From NCBI RefSeq assembly GCF_000002985.6, contig NC_003281.10, positions 13,719,802 to 13,783,801 of the forward strand: a stretch of 64,000 nucleotides of DNA. The letters run 5' to 3'. The notes under the pieces were generated by a model, which was given only the letters and a program-made list of their open reading frames with translations, was not told where the DNA came from and did not search any database. Shown here piece after piece: positions 39,101 through 53,668 of the stretch (position 1 is the stretch's first letter; every line of letters starts with the position of its first letter). The DNA is from Caenorhabditis elegans. Lineage: Eukaryota; Nematoda; Chromadorea; Rhabditida; Rhabditidae. Position numbers and translations under genes: made by a program.

Positions 39101-39547
39101 ACCTCGAAGTCTTCAACTCCGACGCCACTACGACGAAGAGCCGAAATCTCATCACCAAAGATTCTCAGATCCTCATTTTCAGGTTAAATTAAAAATCCAT
39201 TTTTTTCCTTTTAAAAGCTTTTATAAAAGAAAAAATAGTTAAATATAAGTATAAATTTTTTGCAGGTGCCATTCGCAAATCTTTATCGACTCCCGATTCA
39301 GTTAAAGTCGAGACAGCGGTTACGGTAACCGCACTGTTCGAATTTGCCAAATCCTCCGCGGAGACCATGTCCATCGAGCAGGGCGAAATTCTTCTCGTAC
39401 TCGAACACGATCACGGAGATGGATGGACTCGAACCAAAAAGTAATACAAGTAACAAAGAATTACCAAGTAAATAAAATGAAAGTTGCAGGAAACACAACG
39501 AAGAGTCAGGATTCGTGCCAACTTCGTATTTGCAATTCCCCCAGTGA
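36198..39547 (+). CDS. toca-2: TOCA family F-BAR/HR1/SH3 adaptor
   Basis: Fifteen exons from 36198 to the TGA at 39545-39547 join in phase to 608 residues. The start MIPVSRFFTVQ precedes the F-BAR domain, whose opening DPSNALLSYTQKGIDFFEKL and LGQFSKEKAAIEEEYSTKLR is typical of CIP4/FBP17/TOCA proteins. An HR1 coiled-coil (VRLSCLRSKIRDMEKQLEQA to YTNPQHGNPSACTEPL) lies near residues 360-435. A C-terminal SH3 domain (TALFEFAKSSAETMSIEQGE, then DGWTRTK, and VPTSYLQF) ends the protein. The family binds curved membrane, CDC-42 (through HR1) and WASP/WAVE (through SH3) to couple endocytosis to branched actin. An upstream alternative first exon is possible because the frame is open before the ATG. 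Confidence 0.93.
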
Positions 39548-39819
39548 TTTCATAAATTAAATAGCATTATCATCATCAATATTGTACTCGAGACTGCGCT
39601 TATTATCGTCCTGTGAATGAAATAATTGATTATAAAAACAGATTCTTCGATTTTCGATTCATATTGCCATTTACGGAGAAAATGCACATAAAAAGTAATG
39701 GTATAATAAATTACAGGAAGTGGGAGAATGGGAGGCACCGCGGATTGTTGAGTTTAAAATGGGAAAAAAACATTGCACAATAAATTAGTAAAAAAGAACG
39801 GTTAGGCTATCTAGACAAA

Positions 39820-42268
39820 TTAAATCAGCTTCACATAATTAGCGGGAAAAAGGCCTACGCGGCCGCTGGGCGCACGTCCTTTCCACCATCCGCTATCGAC
39901 TTGATCGATATCTGTGATAATGTCATCAGGATCAAATGAGATCTCCGTGTCATCTGCAGCCTGGTAGTCCCAGAGAGCCATCGCGTTCTGCTCGGCGACC
40001 GCCGGCGGGAAATCGTACTGATCAATTGGTGGAGCAGCGACTTTTATTGGCGAGGATTTCGGTGCAAACACGGGCTCCTCTGGCATCACTGGAGGCATGT
40101 CATACTGTGAGGCGATGTGAGCTGGCAGTTGAGAGCTCGATGAGTGAGAGTCGATCGGCTCCGGCGGAGCATCATACTGAGACGCATAGTGGGAAGGAGC
40201 TGAAACTGGAGGTACAGCTGGTTCGAAAGACTCGTGAACCGGTGGAGCATCGTACTGGGAGGCGTAATGCGATGGAGCTGGAGTTGGCTCAGGTGGAGGT
40301 GGAGCAATGACCGGGGTTGGAGCAAGGAATGTAGGTGGAGCTGGCTCTGCTGGTGGCTCTTCGTATGCATCGTAAGAGACGGCAGGTTCTGAAAATATTC
40401 AAATTAGGACTAATAAACTTTATACGAAAACTGACTCATAGCCTCGGGCTTGTAAACCATTGGCTCTGGCTCATAAGCTATTGGCTTTGGCGTATACGTC
40501 GAAGGCTCATCTGGCTCAGTGAGTCGGTTAACGGGTTCACGGGGCGGAGAGGTCGTGCCAACTGGCGGCCACTTCTTAGGCGATCCATTCACTTGAGGCT
40601 TCGGAAGCACTGGACCGGAAGGTTTTGAGCTGAATAATTCTTTTCTGCTTCCAACGAGACCTGCGCTCGGAGTGGGGGCGGGAGCTGGAGCTGGATTCAC
40701 CGAAGATGGCACGGGCTTATCACTAATTTGAGCCTTCCCGTGAAGATCATCCGCAATCCGTTTTCGATCCGTCTCGAATTCCTTCTGCTTCTGGGCCTGT
40801 GCCTCTTTTTCCTCCGCTTGCCGCCGCTGCTCCTCCTCGTTCATCTTGCTCCAGAACTCTTCGCGAGCTGATGAACTGATCTCCACGTGCGGTTTTGTTG
40901 GCTTGTACACCGATGTGACCTTATCCGGTTGATAGTTTTCTGTTTTGGAGTGAATTTCCGAGGCCATTCGCTGTCGATCCGCTTCGAACTGCTTGTGTGC
41001 TTGTTCACGAGCGGTTTTTTCTTCTTCTTGACGCCTAAAATTGCGAATTCTATTTCAATAAATTACTCAAAACACCCACAGCTTCTCCTCCTCGTTCATC
41101 TTGCTCCAAAACTCCTCCCGTTTGACCGTCTTCAGCTCAACGTGGGGCTTCGTCGGCTTGTACACCGAGTTAACCTTCTCCGGCTGGAAATCTTCGGCTT
41201 TTGTGTGAATTGCCGCGGCCGTGCGATCACGGTCAGCTTCATACTGCTTTTGCTGTTTCGCATGAGCCACTTTCTCGTCGGCTTGTCGTCTGAAACTTCT
41301 TAGAGGTGATTACTTGATTTTCAGGACACGATTTCATGTAGACAGTACCTCTTCTCCTCTTGATTTGTTGTGCTCCAGAAGTTCTCGCGAGCCTCCGAGC
41401 TGAGCTCCGAGTGTGCATTCGTCGGCTGGTACACCGAATTCACCTTCTCCGGCATGCTGTACGTGGATTCGACGATGGCGTTGGCGTTCGCCGCCGGGAG
41501 CTTTCGCACCTCTTTTCGAATCGCGTCCGGCTCGATGTCGATTTCCGATCTGGCATGGAGCACAATGTGAACTGTTTTCAAGAATCTACGGAACTCTTCA
41601 GCGTGCGGTGTCGTTGAGGCCAAACGCAGTGTGGGGACTCCTTCGCCTTGCTGCAATATTCAAACATTAAAATGGTTTTTTTCCTGGAACTTCGTGTTTA
41701 AAAGTATACAAATCTCGATACATCTCTAAAAATATTTGAAACCATAACTGACAAAGAATTTTTGGAAAAAACTACAGTTTTTGTTTTACAAATGGATTTT
41801 TAAAAAAAATTTTCAGCAAAAAATCTCACAATAGCGTTATCTTTTGAGAGGAACATGGAATGCAAGCAAATTGACATGATTTTTGTTAATATTCAACTTT
41901 TAAGACCTAGTAATCACGAATTTTTTCGATTTTCGTTTTCCTTTCAATTTAGCCGTAAACTCCATACCCAATGCACCAAAACGATTTTCGGGAAGACATC
42001 ACTGCTCAGTCGCACCGAAATCACACCAAACTGGAGCTTTCCCGAGCTGAAACTGTCGGCGAACTCCTCAAGACCACCAGCTGAAATAAATAGATTTTTA
42101 GGAGGGAAAGCAACGAAATCTGAACTTACTTCCTTCTTCTTTGACTCGTAATGTGTTCGAATTTCCTTCATAATCGAAAATCACCCATTTATCGCCATCT
42201 GAGTCATCACTGGCACGCCGATACGACGCTTCAATCTCCTTGCCGTGTGCATGATAGTTGAGAGTCAT
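39820..42268 (-). CDS. dbn-1: Drebrin/ABP1-like actin-binding protein (ADF-H plus SH3)
   Basis: Minus-strand exons 42130-42268, 41968-42080, 41349-41650, 41080-41289, 40436-41034 and 39820-40388 give 643 residues. The N-terminal ADF-homology domain ([48 protein letters not shown]) is of the ABP1/drebrin class. The middle holds three copies of a ~68-residue unit with the core KVxSVYxPTxxHxE followed by FWS. Next is a proline-rich region with [10 protein letters not shown] repeats. The C-terminal SH3 ([34 protein letters not shown]) is complete. The protein should link F-actin to endocytic and contractile structures. It is convergent with toca-2, with 272 bp between stops, matching a shared actin and membrane theme. 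The ATG lies immediately after a splice acceptor. Confidence 0.93.
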
Positions 42269-42277
42269 CTGGAACAC
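42269..42277 (-). promoter_or_regulatory. Probable SL1 trans-splice acceptor of dbn-1
   Basis: On the minus strand a strong acceptor (GTTCCAG) abuts the ATG of the first coding exon, so the mRNA either has a non-coding upstream exon or, more likely in C. elegans, receives the SL1 leader here. The start residues ([16 protein letters not shown]) match the usual ABP1 N-terminus, so no coding exon is missing. Confidence 0.55.
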
Positions 42278-44487
42278 ATACAATATAGGGTTCGACGACC
42301 TATATTGTAATTATTAAGCTAAAATCGAGGGAAAATTGTAATAGTGACGCGATAAAAAGCCTCCGAATGGTCTCCTTATCATTTTTTTATTTTCTTTCTA
42401 CGCAGAACTTATTTCTCTATGGTACTCCATTAATCACACTATGTTTCGCAACATATGGCAAATTTGCCACAAAGGTGTGCATTTTTCTCGATTTGATCGA
42501 GTCACGAGGTAATTTTCAATTAAGGCCGAGAAATTTATGGGTTAATATAAAGAATCTCAAGTAAAAAATCGTTTAAAAGACCATTTTCGGTAGTTGACCA
42601 GGAAATGAGAGAACGGAACGGGCGTAGCCGCCAGCAAACATCTCTCGTTCCCGCGCCAGCGGTAGGCAGAGACCCTCCAGAAAACTAAAGAAATGTCTCG
42701 AGAGATGTTTTTTTTTTCCGGTAGGCGAGATTGAATTGGAATCAAAGCTTAATCTTCTCGCGGTCGAGTCTCCGCGTGCGTGTCTCACACATTTTTGCAT
42801 GAAAAACTCCGGATTCTATGGTCTGATCGTTGCGATTAAAAATGGAAAACTAATAGGCTGACCGACAAAAATTTGCGAAAATACCCAATTATTTTCAATG
42901 CAAAGATACAAAATTTGATGGAAAAGAGAAACAAATAAACTTTCAGAAATCAGGTTAAAAGAGGATGGGTCTCGCCACGAATAGATTTTTAAAGTCATGT
43001 GCCTTTGAAGTTACGGTAGTTGAGCGGCTTCAAATTTATTATTTTTAATTATGGCAATATTTTCACTTTCTGGTTAATTTTAAGCGAAAAATTGAGTTTG
43101 GAGGAAATTTGTTTCGTTTCAAATTATTTAAATTGTTTTGAAACAGAAAAAACTAAAGCTGTAATTCATCGCTTAAAATTTTATATTTACAGATATTTCT
43201 GATCTAAAAAAAACAGAAGAAAGAATATTCAAATGTTCAAGAAAGAATGTCAACAGTACTGCTAGAAATTCAAAAAATAAATCTAAAATTTGGAGCGTTT
43301 GAAGGTGGTTTAAGCTTTCATGAAAACATTTTAAACGATCTGCAGGTTAAAATCTAAATAAAAATAGGTTTTCACATTGAAAAACGGCATAGATGATTAA
43401 TTTCAACACATTTTTTAGATTTTCTACATATGTACTCATCTATTTGAAAACGAAATTGAAAGGGATAGAAAACATATTAATAACACTAATCAAAAAGAAA
43501 CATTGGCCCCAAGATGTGTGTGAGTCACTTTTGATTGTGTTTGTGTGTGTTGGGCCAGTTCAGGGCGGCAGTAAGATAGTAAGGGAAATAGTGAGGCTGT
43601 CCGTTAAGACGCAGCAGTTCAGAGCGCTCAGTGGAACATACGACCGCCCTTAATGGCTGTCGTCTCTCACTCGTATGAAGTCGGACACAAGAAGTATGTA
43701 GTAGTAGTGGTATATTTAATTGTTCGTGTGTGTAGGTCTTTACTAAAAACTTTTCCTTCTAGGTGACCCTAAATCTCTTCGCTTTTCATACTGTCTCACA
43801 GTCAAAGGGTTAAAGCAGTAAATTTTGGGATTTTCTGCAGAATGACTAATCTCTTGATGACTTCTCTACTTGCGACTGTTTGTTTGCGCATTTGTGAACT
43901 GAGTCATTCTGATCATTTTTGGGGGAATGAATTGTTCCATCAGGTTGATTAAAAAATAGTTGGTGAATCGAAATTTCAAAAAAAAATTGAGGCAGGATGT
44001 TTCGCGCGCTGGGTAGAGAAAAACGATATTTACATAAAATGAACAAAGTGAAAACATAGAATCTCTTCCTCTTGGCTGTCCGAAAAGCAAACAGAAACCG
44101 TGTGTTAGGGCAAAAATACAGAGAAAAAGCCATTCGACACACTTCTCTCTCTTCCTCCTGACTCAGTCACCAGTGCTCACAGCGTGCATTTGCTCTTTCC
44201 GAGAGAGAAAATCTTCTCAATACATCCGGAAACCTTGGAAGAACAACAAAAAGTAGAAAATATTGATAAAGACATTTGTATTCACTGAACATATGAATCG
44301 TTACTATTTTCGTTTACCGTAGTATTACAATATATATTTACAATTTTCCAGTACGGGTGGTGAGAGGGATGCAAATAAACTTGGGAGAAACTATTCAAAA
44401 AATATTAGTTACATATAAACGGCACTACTGAGGGACTGTGAGAGAAAAGGCGAATGTAATGAAAAATCAGGAATAACCCTATAAAAA
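42278..44487. other. Intergenic region between dbn-1 and the UGP gene
   Basis: About 2.2 kb with no gene I can support. It should contain the dbn-1 promoter (left part) and the UGP 3' UTR (right edge). A more GC-balanced, GTGTG-rich stretch lies at about 43500-43750. Minus-strand ORFs at 43846-44142 lack splice logic. Confidence 0.45.
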
Positions 44488-48283
<3,796 letters not shown>

Positions 48284-48999
48284 GGCTCTCTCTGAAATGA
48301 AAACAAGATTTCAGAAGATAATGACAAAGAATAAATAAAAGGAAGATAGACAGTATGAATAAAACGGCTACGAAATAGCTTTGGGAAGTTAGAATAACTT
48401 TTCCCGACAAAATGGTGGTTGCAACGAAAACAAAGCTCAAAATTAATTTTCGCGCGCATACCGACCAATTTCGTTGTGGGACCAATTTACGTCAGATACT
48501 CTATGCACCTTTAACTTAAAATGCTTATTTATTTTTTAAATGCATTTGTAAAAGCTTTTATTTATGTAAAAACCGAAATTCGTCTAGAGTATCGACAAAA
48601 ATGCAGAACAACAAGTGAGAAGAAGACGAGCAACTGCCCGTTCTCCACTTCTCTGCGTCTCAATTGTGCTCCGGGACCTTTTTATCGTGAAAATGCACGT
48701 TTCTTTCGAAAAACTGAACTTTTTGTTGTGATCACCGAATGTTGCTTCACTATGGCTTTATTAGAATTTGAGATTGATTGGGAATATAAATAAATTAACT
48801 ATGAAAGACTTTGAATACAATAAGCAAATTCATAAAACTGTTATAAAAAGTGGGCTAATAAGCATTTATTTTACAAATGTGCTGCTCGGAATCGAGTATT
48901 ATGGACGGTTGTGTAAATGAATGAGAGGACATATTTGGTGTCGTGAGAAACGGGAGAATTAAATAAATAAAAAAATAGCTTCGAAATAATCACGATCTC
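48284..48999. other. Intergenic: UGP distal promoter and cyk-4 3' UTR
   Basis: Both flanking genes are on the minus strand, so this holds the cyk-4 3' end and the UGP distal promoter. No other feature recognised. Confidence 0.5.
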
Positions 49000-51422
49000 C
49001 TAATCGTGGAACATCGACCCCAGCAGATGAGCACCACGTGCTCGAGTCGCGTTGGCCGACCGAGCAAGCAGGGGAGTGGCTGGTGATGTTGTAACTGGTC
49101 CAAGGATGCTACGATCACAGAGAGCAAAATTGTCCTGATGTCGAGCCGTTTCAATTTGATTAGAAGCCATGGAAACTGCAGATGTCCCTAGGAATCGTTG
49201 CCAATATACCTGCAATTTTTATTTTAATCTTGAAAATATCCTCCTGAAAACTTACATCATCAAATTCAAATAGAGCAGTCATCGCTCGATGGCAATCCGT
49301 GGCATCTCTGCCAGCTATCGCTTGGGACTGCGATTGCTTCACTGGATGACCCATCACCGCCGGAGCCACCATCCGCGCCATCGCTTCGCAGTTCATCTTG
49401 TTGCGACTCGATTGTGCGATAACTTTGCGCCAGTGAATGAAAAGGTAGGCGAGGGTGTCTCGATTCGCTTGGGGGAGCTCACAGATCACTCGATTCAGGG
49501 CGAGACGTCCATTATCTGGATCCGTAGAGTAGAGGTTTGCAGCAACGATGAGCTCTTGACGAGACGTTCTTGGGATCAACGGGTCTTTAAGATCTCTTAG
49601 GAACCGTTTCAAGGTGTCTGTGATGACCTCAACGTCGTGAAGGCCCACGTTGGGTACCGTTTTTGATCTCAACTCGTCCAAAAGCACATTGACAGTTCTA
49701 ACCTGCCCAGGAACGCGGTAAATACCTTCCTGCGTGAGTCCACGAGCCTCCAGGGCAACCACACAATGAATAACTGCTGCCGGGATCATTGGCTTCGCAG
49801 ATGTGCAAAAATCTTGAAGTCGGAACTCTCCTGCGCCCGGCTTGGCTCCACGTAATGCGGATTTCGGCGTCATCATCGTCTTGGGGCGTGGTATGCACGG
49901 GAGATGAAGTTTGTTGCAGCAACTACGATGGACAACCTGGTGACAGTCTCTGCATTTCATTGATGTGGCGAGCTTCAGGGCTGTAGCACATTTGTCGCAT
50001 TTTCGCATCTGAAAATCAAAAAGGTATTAAAACAGTGTGGCAATTCATGTTTAACAGAAAAAATAGGAATTCTTTGTTCAGAAATAGATGTTTGCAACAT
50101 GGGGTCCGAGACGGACGCGCCTCTTCATGATTAGCATGATTTTCATCACTACAGAGCTCACTTTAAAGAAATTTGTTAGCATTTTTTACACGTACCGCTT
50201 TGATTCCTGCCTCTATAAACGTGTGTGGTCTCATTGCGATGTCACGAGTTGTTCCATTAGTCCACGCCGGCGTGCCACGTTTCAGGGTTCGGATATCAAG
50301 TGTGCTTTTGGTGAGAATGGCGGACGACATGCCGAGGCCGATGTTATTTGTGGTTTGTCCTGGTGTTTGATCGCATGATGGAATACTTCCACAGCTCAAG
50401 CTCCTGCGGGTGAGCTGGCGGTGAAGTGAGACACGTGGCGGGTCCTGGTTCTGAGCTCGAGAGTTATGAATAGTAGTGGTGGTGGTGGTAGTGGTGGTAG
50501 TTGTCATTTCTTGATGAGGTGTAGAACCATCATCACGGCATCTTTTTGGAGGTGTACCACCCTCATTCTGAAAGAACAAACGCAATTCAACAAAAACTGT
50601 CATGTCATAATTTTTACCGGCTCTTCATCTATAGTAGCTGTCATAACACGGCTTCTGCTCCTCTTCGAATTGGCAGCAGCAGTAATCGCATGTGCTGACG
50701 CGCTTCTCCGCTTGCCACCAACTGCGTTTCCAGCAGCTGAGCTTCTTCTGACCTCTCTTCCATTGCGCAAATGAATAACTTCCTCGAAACTGTCTCCAGT
50801 TTCATCGTAATCCACCTCACTATCGTCCTCATCGTCCTGTGTGTCCTCCATCAAATGTGGATGCCTCTGCTGCACCCGTTTCGAGTATGTCCGGACCAGT
50901 GGCTCGTGAAGAAACTTGAACTGATCGCGGTCTTCCTTGGTGAGACTATTGAATATACCGTTCTTCATCGCATCTTTCAGCTGCTTTTCACGAGTCTCGT
51001 AGACGTTTAGATCGAGCTTCAACGCCTTATTTTCTTCCATCAACGCGCGTAAATGTTTCTGAGTGTCTTTGACATCGATATCGAACATTGCCAGCTTCTT
51101 GCGAGCTTTTCTGAAATAATAGTGTTTTCTAAACACGTAAACATGAAATATTTCACTTACGCAAGTGCTTCTTCGGCCTCTCTCATATCTGCATTCAGCC
51201 GCTTTTTGGATTCCTCGGAATCTTTCCACAGCTTGCGGAGACGCTCAATCTCATCAATCAAATGAAACATTCCTGAAACACGTCATTAAAATTTGAAAAT
51301 GATAATTGAAACTAACCTATATCCTTAATATCGAATTGCGGTCGCTGTGAGTTTAGAATCATGTTGAAAATGTGACGCGAGTTTTCGCCGCACACCTTCT
51401 CTTTTGATGTACTGGACTTCAT
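49000..51422 (-). CDS. cyk-4: Centralspindlin RhoGAP CYK-4
   Basis: Minus-strand exons 51317-51422, 51161-51272, 50618-51110, 50196-50567, 49256-50008 and 49000-49209 give 681 residues. An N-terminal coiled coil (MFHLIDEIERLRKLW to EAEEALAKARKK, about residues 36-130) is the ZEN-4 kinesin and dimerisation region. A basic and acidic linker follows, with a run of about 11 threonines near 255. The C1 domain opens at residue 362 (KCDKCATALKLATSMKCRDC). The RhoGAP domain (about 430-625) has the arginine finger in EGIYRVPGQ and the conserved KRFLRDLKDPLIP and CEAMARMVAPAVMG. With ZEN-4 it forms centralspindlin at the midzone and activates RhoA signalling in cytokinesis. The start is set by the first ATG upstream of the coiled coil. 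Confidence 0.96.
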
Positions 51423-51729
51423 TCTAAAATGTGGAAATGATTAGAAAACGAGAAACTCGCCCGAAAATAAGAGAAAAATGCGTGAAAACCGTTTCAAATT
51501 TCGTGGAAAACAGTTCGAATTTGAAGCTCGCTGCGTTTGTCTCACACGCGACGCGACCCGCTACGCTTGCCATAGGGCGCACATGACTGCGAGGACTAGT
51601 GTGCACAAAAACATGGGGCTTCAAGGCCTCGACTAGTTTTTTGAATTTAATGTTTAAAACTGCAAGCAGGCCCGCTAGCAGGAAATTTTTTTGTTAATTT
51701 CTAAGTCAAATTTTCAGCTCTCATGAAGC
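51423..51729. promoter_or_regulatory. Divergent promoter region of cyk-4 and pdr-1
   Basis: Only 307 bp separate the two start codons, so both transcripts must start here. A GC-richer core at 51530-51620 contains GCGACGCGACCCGC. A TTTTCAG at 51708-51718 before pdr-1 could be an SL1 trans-splice site. Confidence 0.6.
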
Positions 51730-53449
51730 ATGTCTGATGAAATCTCTATATTAATACAAGATAGAAAAACAGGTCAACGTAGGAATCTAACACTTAATGT
51801 AGTGGACATTTCAAACTTTGAATATATACATTATTTTTTTCAGATAAATATAACTGGAAATATCGAAGATCTCACAAAAGATGTGGAAAAGCTCACCGAA
51901 ATTCCCAGCGATGAGCTGGAAGTGGTTTTCTGTGGGAAAAAGTTATCAAAATCAACGATTATGAGGGATTTGTCACTGACACCTGCAACGTAGGTCAAGT
52001 AAATATTTACTTATATAAATAACTGGAATTGTTATTTATATAAATAACTGGAATTGTTATTCAAATAATATTATTTCAGACAAATCATGCTTCTCCGTCC
52101 AAAGTTCAATAGTCACAACGAAAACGGTGCTACTACTGCAAAAATAACAACAGATTCTTCAATTCTCGGAAGCTTCTACGTGTGGTGCAAAAATTGTGAC
52201 GACGTCAAGCGCGGCAAACTGCGGGTTTATTGCCAAAAATGCTCGTCAACCTCTGTTCTAGTCAAATCTGAACCCCAGAACTGGTCCGACGTTCTCAAAA
52301 GCAAGAGAATACCGGCGGTCTGCGAAGAATGCTGTACTCCAGGTCTTTTCGCTGAATTCAAGTTCAAATGTCTAGCCTGCAACGATCCGGCCGCAGCTCT
52401 AACTCACGTACGCGGAAATTGGCAAATGACCGAGTGCTGTGTTTGTGATGGGAAGGAGAAAGTGATCTTCGACCTCGGATGCAATCATATTACATGCCAA
52501 TTCTGTTTCAGAGTGAGTAAGAATCTAAATTTTTTGTTGAAATTGTTTAATTTTAAAGGATTATTTGCTAAGTCAACTGGAACGATTCGGTTTTGTCAAT
52601 CAGCCGCCGCATGGCTTCACCATTTTCTGCCCCTATCCAGGGTGCAATAGTTCGTTCGATTTTATCAAAACCATTCAATTTTCTGCAGTAGTGATCCTGA
52701 AAACTAATTGATAGAAACAAAAAATCTTCCAAAAAATACAAATATGTTATGTTTCCATTTTGCAAGTCTGGCATGGTTTTTTTTTTGCAAAAAAAACCCC
52801 CACCCGTTCTATTTAAATTTATTTTGAAAATTTTCTCACATGTTTCAATAGTTTTTCAATGCCGAGAAAATTGAAAAAAAAAGTTTTAAAGAAATTAAAC
52901 AGAACATTTAATTGAAAAATAACTTCAGGAGTGGTACAAGATGTGCACCATTTCCACATTATGGGTCAGACGTCGTACAGCGAATACCAACGGAAAGCCA
53001 CCGAGCGATTGATTGCCGTGGACGACAAGGGTGTGACTTGCCCGAATGTCTCGTGTGGGCAGAGCTTCTTCTGGGAGCCCTATGATGACGATGGAAGATC
53101 CCAGTGTCCAGATTGTTTTTTTTCGTTTTGCAGGTATTTTGAGCTTCTAAATCGGAAATTTTATCGCAATAAATATCATCGTTCAGAAAGTGCTTCGAAA
53201 GAAATTGTGTGTGCCAGAGCGAAGACGATCTCACCCGAACTACAATTGACGCGACTACAAGGTGATCTCAGCGATTATCCACTACAAAAAACTGTAAATT
53301 CTTCCAGAAGATGCCCAAAATGCCACGTGGCAACCGAACGGAACGGCGGATGTGCTCACATTCACTGTACCTCGTGTGGAATGGATTGGTGTTTCAAGTG
53401 CAAGACAGAATGGAAGGAAGAGTGTCAATGGGACCATTGGTTTAATTAA
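51730..53449 (+). CDS. pdr-1: Parkin, RBR E3 ubiquitin ligase
   Basis: Exons 51730-51798, 51844-51989, 52080-52512, 52559-52649, 52929-53133, 53187-53261 and 53308-53449 give 386 residues. The ubiquitin-like domain spans about 1-85 (INITGNIEDLTKDVEKLTEI, VVFCGKKLS). RING0 follows (VWCKNCDDVKRGKLRVYCQKC), then RING1 (CCVCDGKEKVIFDLGCNHITC), in-between RING (CPNVSCGQSFFWE to CPDCFFSFCRKC) and RING2 (RRCPKCHVATERNGGCAHIH). The RING2 cysteine in GGCAH is the thioester catalytic residue and is intact; the C-terminus WDHWFN matches Parkin. It works with PINK-1 in mitochondrial quality control. It is shorter than human Parkin because the Ubl-RING0 linker is reduced. The 45-nt first intron has no stop in frame. 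Only 219 bp separate its stop from the mdt-29 ATG. Confidence 0.96.
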
Positions 53450-53668
53450 TAACTCTCTAAAATTCATCTTTTCTAGAGATTGTACGTGTTATTCTGTAGA
53501 TTTTTACAACAATTACGGTGTGTCTGAAGTTACATTGACATTTTTTCTCTTCAAATTTTAGATCTTTTTCTCAATTTTTGTTGCTGAGTATTTCGCTCAT
53601 TTCATACCTTTTTTTAAATGTTTTGCCAAATTTCAAAGAACACATTTCTCGCAGGGATCTCCATAGAC

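Noticed and set aside
49289-49600. Plus-strand ORF opposite cyk-4
   Set aside because: Antisense shadow of the RhoGAP exon.
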